Assembly: GCA_964626205.1 (NCBI GenBank)
Contig: CAZVED010000018.1
Coordinates: forward strand, 1 to 18,817
Direction of reading: 5' to 3'
DNA: 18,817 nt
Source: CAZVED01 sp964626205
GTDB lineage: Bacteria; Patescibacteriota; Patescibacteriia; SG8-24
Below, in pieces: positions 1-7,017 of this stretch. The notes under the pieces are model-generated. The model was not told the origin of the DNA, did not search any database, and was given only the letters and a program-made list of their open reading frames with translations. The translations under genes and the position numbers were made by a program. Positions within the stretch are counted from its first letter, which is position 1; every line of letters begins with the position of its first letter.

Positions 1-5
1 TCCCT

Positions 6-132
6 GTGTCATTGCGAGGGTCGACGTACTCGTCGGCCCGCGGCAATCCCGTTCATGTTCGGGATTGCTTCGGGGTCGAGTACGACCCACTCGCAATGAC
101 ACAGCGAGTACGACCCACTCGCAATGACACAG
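6..132. repeat. Palindromic repeat, copy 1, with duplicated right arm
   Basis: The outer arms GTGTCATTGCGAG (6-18) and CTCGCAATGACAC pair. Between them lie two small hairpins and a middle stem around the apex TTCATGTT. The left side hairpin is GGGTCGACG-TACT-CGTCGGCCC with one G.T wobble. The last 28 bases (77-104) are repeated exactly at 105-132, so the right arm is present twice. The element ends 8 bases from the stop codon of the DUF4012 gene and could act as its 3' end structure. Confidence 0.9.
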
Positions 133-140
133 GAGGTCCG

Positions 141-2138
141 TCAAAATCCTATAGTGAAACCCCGGTCAACGCGGAGGTCCGTAGTGAACCGGTACCGCGC
201 ATCGCCGAACTCTGAGGGGTGTTCTGCCGGGCTGGCAGTCCTGAGATTCTTACCAAAATCCAGGTCTAGGGTCAATCCGTTTCCAAGGGTGCCCGGCTGC
301 TTCTCTACGTACAGCGAATAGGCTCCTTCCTTGATCTGCCGGGTCACTTCCGGGCTCAGGCGGAACCGGAAGGTCAGCGTGCGCTTTTCACGGGGCTCGA
401 TAGAGATAAACGCCCCAATAGACGTGCGCCCCAGCTCTGGCGCCACGTCCGCCGTGCCCGGCCTCCGTGCCGGATCCTTAAGCCTGTCGTTCTCCATGGC
501 TCCGGCAACGCCCAAAAACTCCGTGCCTGCCGGAACATAGATGCGCGTATAGGAACGCAGACGCGTGGTCTTCCAGTCGAAGCCGCCCTTGTGGTCGTAG
601 GTGATGGCGACCGTGCCAACATAGCCGTCCCCGTCCGGCGTGACGGCATACGCCACCGTGCGCTCCACGGCCGGGTCGGACTTGAGGCTCGCGAGGTTCG
701 TGTCGATGACGGAAAGGTAATCGCCGGACGTGTCGTGCATCTTTCCGCCCCAGTCATGGTCGAGGATAATGCGCTGTAGCGCTGGGTCGTGCATACTCAG
801 GAGGATGTGTCCTTCCTGCAAGTTCGCATGCACGATACCGATGACGTCCAAGATACGCGGCAACGAGAACGAGAGGACGCGGTCCGCAACGGCTTCCGTA
901 AGCTCGCTCAGGATGCCCTTGCGCTCGTGCGACGGAATACCTTCTCGTGCGAACGCTACTTCCACCTGGTACTCGAGTTCTTCGACGACGTTCTCGGCAT
1001 CGAAGGTTACGCCGCGCACGGTGATGGGGCCGGTGAGACGCAAGACGTCTTCCGCGAGCTTGGGCGTTACTGCGATGACGCCGTGGGTGTCTGGCACGTT
1101 CTCCGCACCGAAGACGATTGCCGCTTCCTCACGATAGAAGCGTTCCATGACCTCCGCGGAAACCGTGAAGTCCGGCGACCAGTTGGCGTCGCGTAGGTAC
1201 CACTGCCGCACGCCCATGTATTTGGTGATGGGCGCAGGTGCGGGCAGACGCTCCACGACCTCCGACGGCCCATCGAACGCGTACACGTCGTCGGTGGAGA
1301 GCTCCGTGAGCTCGGCGTCGTGCACACGAATCATGCCGACGACTCCCAAGAACCCGCCGGTCGGACGGAGCTCCGTGTTGTTTTGAAAAAAGAGAAGATA
1401 CGCCTTTTCGTCCGGATACCCGAGCGCGGAGGGAATCGTCTCGGCGATGGGAACGATGGCGTGCAAACCGTCGCGAAGCTGCACGAGCCGCGCGCGTGTG
1501 GGCTGCAAGGCGTCGCGAAGGGATGCGGGTGCATGGGCTGCATCTACGGCGTCGAAGGAAAGGAGCGCGGCGTCGATTTTTGTGGCGGCGTCACGGAGCT
1601 TGCGCGCGTCGCCCGCGAACGTCGCGAGCATGCGGCGCTTCTGATCGCGCGAAAGGTCGTGCAGCGCGGCAGCAAGATCGGTGACGTTCAGGAGCAGCGA
1701 CCCTTGCATCGCGCCGAGACTCTGGTCCTGCGCGATCGAGATAAGGTCCTCCCCCACGCTCAGGATGTCGCGGGCGGCGGAAATGGTCTGGACGCCGGCG
1801 TCCAAGAGCTGGCGCGCGGTGCCAAGCTGCGGCCCGGCGCCGGGGATGCCCTCCAGGAACGACAGGCGGCGGAGGTCGCGTGCGGCGGCGGAGAAATCTC
1901 CCTCGGCCTGCGCGAGGTATCGTTCGGCGTCGCGGAGGTTGAGGCGTTCGCCCGCGGCCTGTGCGGCCTGGAGCGCGTCACGCCCTTGGAGCGCGTTCAC
2001 GGCCGCGCGTGCGCCAAGGAACCACACGGGCGACGTGAGGAGGATGAGCGCGAGTACGGCAATGCCGACCGGCTTCAGCCAGCGTCGGGAATGTGTGCGC
2101 TCGTGCTTCGGTTTGAGGAAATCGGCGTGGTCGTACAT
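141..2138 (-). CDS. DUF4012 membrane-anchored protein
   Basis: This 665-residue protein has a short basic cytoplasmic N-terminus, one membrane helix at about residues 23-46, a helical and probably coiled region to about residue 230, and then a DUF4012-type domain. The typical segments are FFQNNTELRPTGGFLG and the stretch around RDANWSPDF. DUF4012 proteins are common in Patescibacteria and Actinobacteria beside polysaccharide genes; their biochemical role is not settled. The gene follows three glycosyltransferases on the same strand, which suggests a role in making, attaching or exporting a surface glycan. The ATG at 2138 has no clear Shine-Dalgarno sequence. A possible promoter (2159-2185) borrows its -35 from the adjacent palindromic repeat. 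The TGA stop is followed within 8 bases by repeat copy 1. The family call is firm; the function is not known. Confidence 0.85.
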   Translation of the reverse strand: MYDHADFLKPKHERTHSRRWLKPVGIAVLALILLTSPVWFLGARAAVNALQGRDALQAAQAAGERLNLRDAERYLAQAEGDFSAAARDLRRLSFLEGIPGAGPQLGTARQLLDAGVQTISAARDILSVGEDLISIAQDQSLGAMQGSLLLNVTDLAAALHDLSRDQKRRMLATFAGDARKLRDAATKIDAALLSFDAVDAAHAPASLRDALQPTRARLVQLRDGLHAIVPIAETIPSALGYPDEKAYLLFFQNNTELRPTGGFLGVVGMIRVHDAELTELSTDDVYAFDGPSEVVERLPAPAPITKYMGVRQWYLRDANWSPDFTVSAEVMERFYREEAAIVFGAENVPDTHGVIAVTPKLAEDVLRLTGPITVRGVTFDAENVVEELEYQVEVAFAREGIPSHERKGILSELTEAVADRVLSFSLPRILDVIGIVHANLQEGHILLSMHDPALQRIILDHDWGGKMHDTSGDYLSVIDTNLASLKSDPAVERTVAYAVTPDGDGYVGTVAITYDHKGGFDWKTTRLRSYTRIYVPAGTEFLGVAGAMENDRLKDPARRPGTADVAPELGRTSIGAFISIEPREKRTLTFRFRLSPEVTRQIKEGAYSLYVEKQPGTLGNGLTLDLDFGKNLRTASPAEHPSEFGDARYRFTTDLRVDRGFTIGF

Positions 2139-2158
2139 GCGCAGGATGCTATGCGGGA

Positions 2159-2185
2159 ATCATACCACGGACGAGAGCGTGTCAT
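2159..2185 (-). promoter_or_regulatory. Possible promoter using the repeat end as -35
   Basis: On the minus strand ATGACA (2180-2185), the end of repeat copy 2, is followed after 15 bases by TATGAT (2159-2164), about 20 bases before the DUF4012 start codon. Both boxes match the sigma70 consensus at five of six positions. The spacer is shorter than the usual 16-18, so the call is tentative. Confidence 0.35.
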
Positions 2186-2275
2186 TGCGAGTGGGGTCGT
2201 ACTCGACCCCCGAAGCAATCCCGTTCATGTTCGGGATTGCTTCGGGGCTGAGTACAGCCCACTCGCAATGACACA
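2179..2275. repeat. Palindromic repeat, copy 2
   Basis: A 97-base palindrome with a 13-bp outer stem, side hairpins GGGTCG-TACT-CGACCC and GGGCTG-AGTA-CAGCCC, and a middle stem GAAGCAATCCCG/CGGGATTGCTTC with apex TTCATGTT. It is identical base for base to copy 3 (3186-3282). It fills most of the gap between the DUF4012 gene and the WbbL-like glycosyltransferase. Confidence 0.95.
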
Positions 2276-2322
2276 CATTTGTGTACCAGCCCACTCACAA
2301 CGACGAGACCTCGACGTCGACC

Positions 2323-3123
2323 TTACTTCCCCGCACCCCGTTTCCGCCACTTCCAGAAATATTTGAACGCCGAAGCGATATGCACGCGCACGGACCGGCG
2401 GAACGGGCTCGTGAACCACGACCCCTGCGCGGAAAGACGCTCGTGGTAGTGCACCATCACCGCTGTCGGGTGATACGTCACGCGATATCCGGCAGCACGG
2501 AAACGGCGGCACCAGTCCGTATCTTCGAAATAGAGGAAGAATTGCTCATCGAGCGTGCCGACCTTTGCGACGGCGTCCATGCGCACCATGAGCACGGCGC
2601 CAAGCAGCCAGTCCACGTCCATCGTGACGTTGCGGGCGACGTCGGCCATGACGTACTTTGCCACGGCTTCGCGCCCCTTCGGCAGCTTGCCGAGCGGCGT
2701 GCGGCGATAGGCCGGGATCATCGGCGTCGGGTAGCGGTAGCAGGACTCGTCGAGTGAACCGTCTGGGCGCACGAGCTTCGGCCCGGCGAGACCAACGTCG
2801 GGATTGGCATCCATGAACTGCACGAGCTCGTCGATAGCGCCGGGGCGCACAGTGATGTCCGGGTTCATGATGAGCGCGTACCGGCCCTTGGCGGCAGCAA
2901 GCCCTTGGTTGTTGCCGTGCGCGAAACCGCCGTTCTCCGCCGACGCGATGAACCGCACGTCCGGGTGGCGCTCCGCGAGCATCGCGCCGACACCGTCGCC
3001 GGATGCATTGTCGACGACGATGATCTCCACCTGCGCCGTGGTTGGGTACAGCTTCACGGTCTTGATGCACTGATGCACCAGACCCTTGCTCTTGTAGTTG
3101 AGGATGATGAGAGAGACGTCCAT
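2323..3123 (-). CDS. GT2 glycosyltransferase, WbbL/rhamnosyltransferase-like
   Basis: This 266-residue protein has a GT-A fold of glycosyltransferase family 2. It starts with the nucleotide-binding strand VSLIILNYKS. VVDNAS (37-42) carries the UDP/dTDP-contacting Asp, NPD at 87-89 is the DxD-like metal site, and FEDTDW at 199-204 holds the likely catalytic acidic pair. The C-terminus is short and basic and has no membrane helix, so the enzyme probably works on the cytoplasmic face on a lipid-linked acceptor. I chose the ATG at 3123: AAGGAAGGG lies just upstream on the minus strand, and the GTG at 3129 would be too close to it. The gene is bracketed by two identical palindromic repeats (copies 2 and 3). 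The sugar donor cannot be told from sequence; WbbL-like rhamnosyltransferase is the closest general class. Confidence 0.88.
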   Translation of the reverse strand: MDVSLIILNYKSKGLVHQCIKTVKLYPTTAQVEIIVVDNASGDGVGAMLAERHPDVRFIASAENGGFAHGNNQGLAAAKGRYALIMNPDITVRPGAIDELVQFMDANPDVGLAGPKLVRPDGSLDESCYRYPTPMIPAYRRTPLGKLPKGREAVAKYVMADVARNVTMDVDWLLGAVLMVRMDAVAKVGTLDEQFFLYFEDTDWCRRFRAAGYRVTYHPTAVMVHYHERLSAQGSWFTSPFRRSVRVHIASAFKYFWKWRKRGAGK

Positions 3124-3185
3124 ATGCACCCTTCCTTACCACGTTTCGTGACGCTTGTCCATGGTCAGGCGTGACCTGTCATCGT

Positions 3186-3282
3186 GTGTCATTGCGAGTG
3201 GGGTCGTACTCGACCCCCGAAGCAATCCCGTTCATGTTCGGGATTGCTTCGGGGCTGAGTACAGCCCACTCGCAATGACACA
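3186..3282. repeat. Palindromic repeat, copy 3
   Basis: Identical to copy 2 over all 97 bases, in the same orientation. It lies between two glycosyltransferase genes. Together with copy 2 it forms a pair of direct repeats about 1 kb apart flanking one gene. Confidence 0.95.
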
Positions 3283-3285
3283 GTT

Positions 3286-3350
3286 AGGGTAGGTTGCGAC
3301 CATTCGCATGACACAGCAGGGTAGGTTGCGGTCATGCTCGCCACGACACA
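3286..3350. repeat. Two degenerate tandem units derived from the repeat right arm
   Basis: Two units start with AGGGTAGGTTGCG (3286 and 3318). The first ends ATTCGCATGACACA and the second ends CGCCACGACACA. These ends resemble the right arm ACTCGCAATGACACA of copy 3. They look like decayed arm duplications, as in copy 1 where the duplication is still perfect. Confidence 0.6.
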
Positions 3351-3359
3351 CCCTGCAGA

Positions 3360-4409
3360 CTACCCAAGGAACCAGCTTCGCATCTCCTTGGCGGAAACGC
3401 GGGCGCGCTCCATGATGAGGCGTCGCTTGCGGAGCATGCGCGGGAGCATGCGCAGATAGGTGACGTATGCGCCAAGGTTCCGCGTCTCGAAGAGCGCCAC
3501 GTGCAGGAATTTCATGAGTTCGTAGGGAACGATGCGCCACGCGTCGATGAGGCCGTTGCGCCATTGCTCGTTCTTCGCGAGCAGGAACAGGTGGTTCTTG
3601 GAGGAATGGTAGTTCACGATGGCCGGCTTGCGCTTGCGGTTGCGGAACGTGCGCCACGCGCCCGCGCGGTCGTCGATGCCTGCACCGCGGTAGTGATACG
3701 CCTTCGCTGCAGGAACGTACAACGCCTTCCACCCGCGCAGCCGCAGGCGCCAGGCGAGATCGATGTCTTCCTTATAGACGAAGAAGTCCTCGTCGAAGTA
3801 CTCGTTGTGATATGCCACGTCTTCGAGCGCGGAAAGACGATAGAGCACGAGCGCGGCCGTGAGCCCGAACACTTCGCGCTTCACGTTGTACTGGTCATTC
3901 TCCGCCGACTCCCCTGCCCCGCGATCCGTAATACGTCGCGCGCGGGAAACGCGGATACCCGCGGAATCGATGACATCCGTGCGGACACCTTCCACGAGCT
4001 CGCCCTCACCCTCGCGATGGATGCGCAAGAGCATGCCGCCGACGGCGCCCGCCTGTTCGTCATGGTCGGCCGCGGCAACGAGCTTCTCCAAGAAGTCCGG
4101 TTCCAGTACCACGTCCGGATTCGTGACGAGGACGTAGTGTTCCGCATCATCCTTGCGGTGATACGCGCGCGCGTATTCGATGGCCTGGTTGTGCGCGTGC
4201 GCGAACCCGCGGTTGCGCGGATTGCGAATGACCGCGACATCCGGGTACTTCTCATGGATGAATTCCGCGACGCCGTCCGAGCTGGCGTTGTCCACGACGA
4301 CGACGGAAAAATCCCGGAACGTCTGCGTCATGAGAGACGCCAGAGCATCCGGGAGGAACATCATGCTGTTCCAGGCGACGATAGTGACGGTGACGCGTGA
4401 TCGTGTCAT
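3360..4409 (-). CDS. GT2 glycosyltransferase
   Basis: This 349-residue GT-A family 2 protein starts with VTVTIVAWNS. VVVDNASSDG is at 37-46 (donor-binding Asp40), NPD at 97-99 is the metal site, and KEDIDLAW at 213-220 is the catalytic region. The basic C-terminal 80 residues may lie on the membrane; no clear transmembrane helix is seen. The start codon overlaps the stop of the upstream processive glycosyltransferase (4406-4409), so the two are translationally coupled. A long insertion between NPD and the ED motif (about residues 130-175) sets it apart from the shorter WbbL-like neighbour. It is probably one step in building a surface polysaccharide or glycolipid. Donor and acceptor are unknown. 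Confidence 0.88.
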   Translation of the reverse strand: MTRSRVTVTIVAWNSMMFLPDALASLMTQTFRDFSVVVVDNASSDGVAEFIHEKYPDVAVIRNPRNRGFAHAHNQAIEYARAYHRKDDAEHYVLVTNPDVVLEPDFLEKLVAAADHDEQAGAVGGMLLRIHREGEGELVEGVRTDVIDSAGIRVSRARRITDRGAGESAENDQYNVKREVFGLTAALVLYRLSALEDVAYHNEYFDEDFFVYKEDIDLAWRLRLRGWKALYVPAAKAYHYRGAGIDDRAGAWRTFRNRKRKPAIVNYHSSKNHLFLLAKNEQWRNGLIDAWRIVPYELMKFLHVALFETRNLGAYVTYLRMLPRMLRKRRLIMERARVSAKEMRSWFLG

Positions 4410-5893
4410 ACGGCGGATCGCTTCTTTTGGGTGACGTTGAAGCCGAGATACTCCCCGAGCATCAAGCGCGTCTGCGCGTCAATCGCCGGGAACGCGCCGA
4501 ACACGACGAACGTGACGGGCACGAGGATCCACTGCAGCACCATGACGAGCCACAAGTGCGGCTTGTGCGTGGATGGGCGCGGCGGCAACAACGTGAAGCT
4601 GAGGAGCGACGTGATGAGCACACCGATCATCGAGAGCGTCATGAGCAGCTCCAGCGTGTGCGGCGCGTTCTGGTAGAACGCGGAGACGCGCTCCTGGTCC
4701 GACGCGAGCCAAAGCGGCAAACGCCCGAGGAGGAAGATGAGCACTGGTGCGGTCGCCCACGTGTACATGCCCTCGGTGAGGTTCCATAGGAAATGGATCT
4801 TTTTGCCGAGCGGAAGCCGGTCGTTCTTACGGAACGCGTCGACGAGATACGGGAAGTGTTCCACGCCCCACGCCCAGCGCCGTTGCTGCTTGTACAGGTT
4901 CACGAGGCTGGCTTTGTACGTGTCGCCGACCACGCCGTCCATGGACACCGGAATGTACATTGGCGTCACGGAGTAGTCGCCATCGTAGTGGTTGAGACAC
5001 TGCAGAAAGATGCGCGAATCTTCGGTGACGATGTCCGTCTGCCAGAAACCGACGTCCACCAACGCCTTGAACGGCATGCTATGCGACGCGAACGTGGAAA
5101 GGCGCTCCGGACGCGCGAGCTCGGAGAGCAGCCAATACGTGGTGCCGAACGACGCGATGCGCACCGGCGCGGAGGCCTCCCAGATGTTGTTGTTGTAGAG
5201 CGCGACCGGCTGGTACGACGTGCGTGTCGGGTTCGGATGCGTGAGGTATGTGTACGCGAGATGCGCGAAATACTGCGGGTGCGCGATGGTGTCGCAATCG
5301 AACGCAGAGACAATGACGTTCTCGTACGGGATGCCGATCTCGTCGATGAGCTCCTTGGCGCGACGCCCGGCCCAGGCGTTGTTGGCACCCTTGCCGACGA
5401 TCTCGCCCGGCAAGTCCTTCGGGTGCACGGTTACCAGGAACCGGAAGAACTCATGACCGAACTCCTTTTCGATGGCTTCAGCGATAGGAAGGAAGTGGTC
5501 CTTCTTGCGCTCCTCCCCAGCGAGCACGACGATGAACTTCTCCTTGCGAGGATACGCGCAGGCGACAAGACCACGGAACGTGGTGCGCAGCACGTCCAAA
5601 TCCTCCCCTGCCGTCGGGAGCATGATGAGATGAAACACGTCATCGTAGCGCGGAAGCTTCTCCGTCTTCTGCAGCCAGTCGATGCGCGTGACGCGGCGGT
5701 ACCGAAACCACGACGAGACGAGGATGATGACGAAGTACAACACCCGGAACAGCCAGTACAGGTCGAACAGGATGATGAACGTGATGACGCCGATGGGATT
5801 GATGAACGACAAAACGACGGCCGGGATGAGGGTCGCCCACACCAGGCCGCCGGGAATCATTTCGGTGAAACGGTAGAAACGCGTCTTTTCCAT
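4406..5893 (-). CDS. Membrane GT2 glycosyltransferase, processive type
   Basis: This 495-residue protein has two N-terminal membrane helices (about 15-35 and 38-60), a cytoplasmic GT2 domain and a C-terminal set of three or so membrane helices (about 375-395, 415-440 and 448-470). The catalytic signature is complete: Asp in AGEDLD near 97-100, DCD at 199-201, TED at 290-292 and QQRRW at 336-340. The Q-x-x-R-W motif is typical of processive or polymer-forming enzymes such as cellulose, hyaluronan or glucomannan synthases, which both polymerise and export. Related membrane GT2 proteins are widespread in Patescibacteria without an assigned product. It is first in the glycan operon. The start at 5893 has no obvious Shine-Dalgarno sequence. 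A weak promoter candidate lies at 5909-5937. Confidence 0.88.
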   Translation of the reverse strand: MEKTRFYRFTEMIPGGLVWATLIPAVVLSFINPIGVITFIILFDLYWLFRVLYFVIILVSSWFRYRRVTRIDWLQKTEKLPRYDDVFHLIMLPTAGEDLDVLRTTFRGLVACAYPRKEKFIVVLAGEERKKDHFLPIAEAIEKEFGHEFFRFLVTVHPKDLPGEIVGKGANNAWAGRRAKELIDEIGIPYENVIVSAFDCDTIAHPQYFAHLAYTYLTHPNPTRTSYQPVALYNNNIWEASAPVRIASFGTTYWLLSELARPERLSTFASHSMPFKALVDVGFWQTDIVTEDSRIFLQCLNHYDGDYSVTPMYIPVSMDGVVGDTYKASLVNLYKQQRRWAWGVEHFPYLVDAFRKNDRLPLGKKIHFLWNLTEGMYTWATAPVLIFLLGRLPLWLASDQERVSAFYQNAPHTLELLMTLSMIGVLITSLLSFTLLPPRPSTHKPHLWLVMVLQWILVPVTFVVFGAFPAIDAQTRLMLGEYLGFNVTQKKRSAV

Positions 5894-5908
5894 AGGCTGG
5901 ACCCGGAT

Positions 5909-5989
5909 ACCGTAGCAGGAATAAGGCGGAAACTCAAGGCGGAGGATGGCCCTGCAGACCTTGCACTCCGTGACATTTTACGGTTAGCT
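5909..5989. promoter_or_regulatory. Divergent promoter region (tentative)
   Basis: On the minus strand TTGAGT (5932-5937), 17 bases, TACGGT (5909-5914) points towards the glycan operon. On the plus strand TTGCAC (5961-5966), 17 bases, TTAGCT (5984-5989) points towards the gene at 6017. Both -10 boxes are poor matches. The spacing and the divergent layout are the main support. Confidence 0.3.
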
Positions 5990-6016
5990 TGAACGGCTCC
6001 TGCAGAGAGGAATACC

Positions 6017-6484
6017 ATGGCCTTTTATACCGATTCGACCGTCGTGGACGCGTTCGTGCACGAGGGCGTCGAGGTCCAGATCCACGTCGCCATGAAGGGG
6101 CCGGTCCACTGCGACCTCCCCCACGAGCCGGACGCGACAGCGTGCCAAGGATGCGGCGCGGAGATCGCCGCGGCAACCGTCTTCTTTCCGGTCATCAACA
6201 ATGCCATCATCGACGGCATCGAATGTCCGACGGAAACGGAAGCGCGCGAGCTCGCGGTCGACCTCGTCTCGCGCCTCAACGACGGACGCGACCGTGGAGA
6301 GTTCATCATCATCGACATCGAGGATGATGACACGGATCCCGTTCCTCCCCCGCCGAAGGCCGGTGCGGAGAACGACGACGCCACGGACGGCCACCACGCG
6401 AACAAGGCGCGCATCAAGATCATGCACAAGCTCGGCTGGCCCGGGATGTTCAACGAGATCTTCGACCGGCTCGGATTGAAGTGA
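6017..6484 (+). CDS. Hypothetical protein with a Cys pair motif
   Basis: I do not recognise this 155-residue protein. It has no signal peptide or membrane helix and is acidic. H31, C32, C43 and C46 (CQGCG), with C70 further on, could form a small zinc site. A low-complexity acidic/proline linker (EDDD to PPPP, about 106-117) separates the N-terminal domain from a short helical C-terminus ending in EIFDRLGLK. GAGAGG six bases before the ATG is a good Shine-Dalgarno sequence, and a strong terminator follows directly, so it forms its own transcription unit. A minus-strand ORF across the same bases has neither and is treated as a shadow. The gene is probably real, with unknown function. Confidence 0.75.
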   Translation: MAFYTDSTVVDAFVHEGVEVQIHVAMKGPVHCDLPHEPDATACQGCGAEIAAATVFFPVINNAIIDGIECPTETEARELAVDLVSRLNDGRDRGEFIIIDIEDDDTDPVPPPPKAGAENDDATDGHHANKARIKIMHKLGWPGMFNEIFDRLGLK

Positions 6485-6489
6485 CGACA

Positions 6490-6517
6490 AAGCCCCCTCT
6501 TCGGGGGCTTTTTTCTT
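6490..6517 (+). terminator. Rho-independent terminator
   Basis: AAGCCCCC-TCTTC-GGGGGCTT followed by a T run. It lies 6 bases after the stop codon of the gene at 6017 and insulates it from the repeat/GIY-YIG unit downstream. Confidence 0.93.
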
Positions 6518-6564
6518 TACCTTGCAAGATGGAAGTGAGCAGAGTAGATAGACGGAACTAACCT

Positions 6565-6612
6565 GTGTCATTGCGAGCGGGGCTGTACGCAGCCCCCGAA
6601 GCAATCCCGTCC
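6565..6612. repeat. Palindromic repeat, copy 4, left arm
   Basis: It starts with the outer arm GTGTCATTGCGAG, then the side hairpin GGGGCTG-TACG-CAGCCCC, then GAAGCAATCCCG. At the apex the sequence runs straight into the ATG of the GIY-YIG gene where short copies have TTCATGTT. Its partner arm is at 6908-6953. Confidence 0.93.
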
Positions 6613-6903
6613 ATGAGTGAACATCGTTACTATGTTTACATTCTGACAAACGAACGTCGTACTGTTTTATATACAGGAGTGACAGGAGACCTGACACGAC
6701 GCCTTGAGGCGCACCGGACAAAGTCAAACAAAGGGTTCACGGCAAAATATAATGCCAATAGATTGGTTTACGTTGAGATGTACGATTTCGTCCACGAGGC
6801 GATCGCTCGAGAAAAACACATCAAAGGAGGTTCTCGTACCAAGAAAATTTCGATGATTGAGGAAATGAATCCGCATTGGAATGACTTAAGCTCTATCCTC
6901 TGA
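6613..6903 (+). CDS. GIY-YIG endonuclease carried inside the palindromic repeat
   Basis: This 96-residue protein is a single-domain GIY-YIG nuclease (UPF0213/YhbQ-like size). YYVYILTN gives the first half of the signature, LYTGVTGDLTRRLEAHR gives the second half and the catalytic Arg, and HEAIAREKHIKG carries the metal-binding Glu. A basic stretch follows. The frame is open back to a GTG at 6565, but those residues would be encoded by the repeat arm. The nuclease fold starts at SEHRYYVY, so I chose the ATG at 6613; no Shine-Dalgarno sequence precedes it. The gene is clearly richer in A+T than all neighbours, which points to transfer. It sits exactly at the apex of the palindrome, with both arms flanking it. 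A nuclease acting on its own repeat is an inference. Confidence 0.9.
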   Translation: MSEHRYYVYILTNERRTVLYTGVTGDLTRRLEAHRTKSNKGFTAKYNANRLVYVEMYDFVHEAIAREKHIKGGSRTKKISMIEEMNPHWNDLSSIL

Positions 6904-6907
6904 ACAA

Positions 6908-6953
6908 CGGGATTGCTTCGGGCGAGCGAGTACGCTCACCCTCGCAATGACAC
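6908..6953. repeat. Palindromic repeat, copy 4, right arm
   Basis: It starts CGGGATTGCTTC 4 bases after the GIY-YIG stop codon. It continues with the side hairpin GAGCG-AGTA-CGCTC and ends CTCGCAATGACAC. It is the reverse-complement partner of 6565-6612; the two arms enclose only the nuclease gene. Confidence 0.93.
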
Positions 6954-6996
6954 GTAAGGAGCCAAACCAAGGATGCCGTACTGCCGACAAGCTAGT

Positions 6997-7011
6997 CCCG
7001 GCCAAGCCGGG
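6997..7011. repeat. GC-rich short hairpin downstream of the TsaB-like gene
   Basis: CCCGGC-CAA-GCCGGG, in a context reading GTCCCGGCCAAGCCGGGGG. There is no T run on either strand, so it is not a classic terminator. It may be a remnant of another dispersed palindrome. Confidence 0.5.
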
Positions 7012-7017
7012 GGATGA

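Noticed and set aside
1320..2366. 348-residue plus-strand ORF
   Set aside because: It lies opposite the DUF4012 gene, is rich in Arg/Gly/Val as expected of antisense GC-rich DNA, and runs into the repeat.
6..3282. CRISPR array
   Set aside because: Copies are about 1-2 kb apart, are themselves palindromic and have no regular spacers or cas genes.
4793..5992. 399-residue plus-strand ORF
   Set aside because: Antisense shadow of the processive glycosyltransferase, whose catalytic motifs are complete on the other strand.
6565..6612. Longer GIY-YIG start at the GTG
   Set aside because: The extra 16 residues are the translated repeat arm; the nuclease fold begins after the ATG.
5984..6727. 247-residue minus-strand ORF across the gene at 6017 and the GIY-YIG gene
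   Set aside because: It crosses a terminator and a repeat arm, has no recognisable domain, and opposes genes with better starts or motifs.
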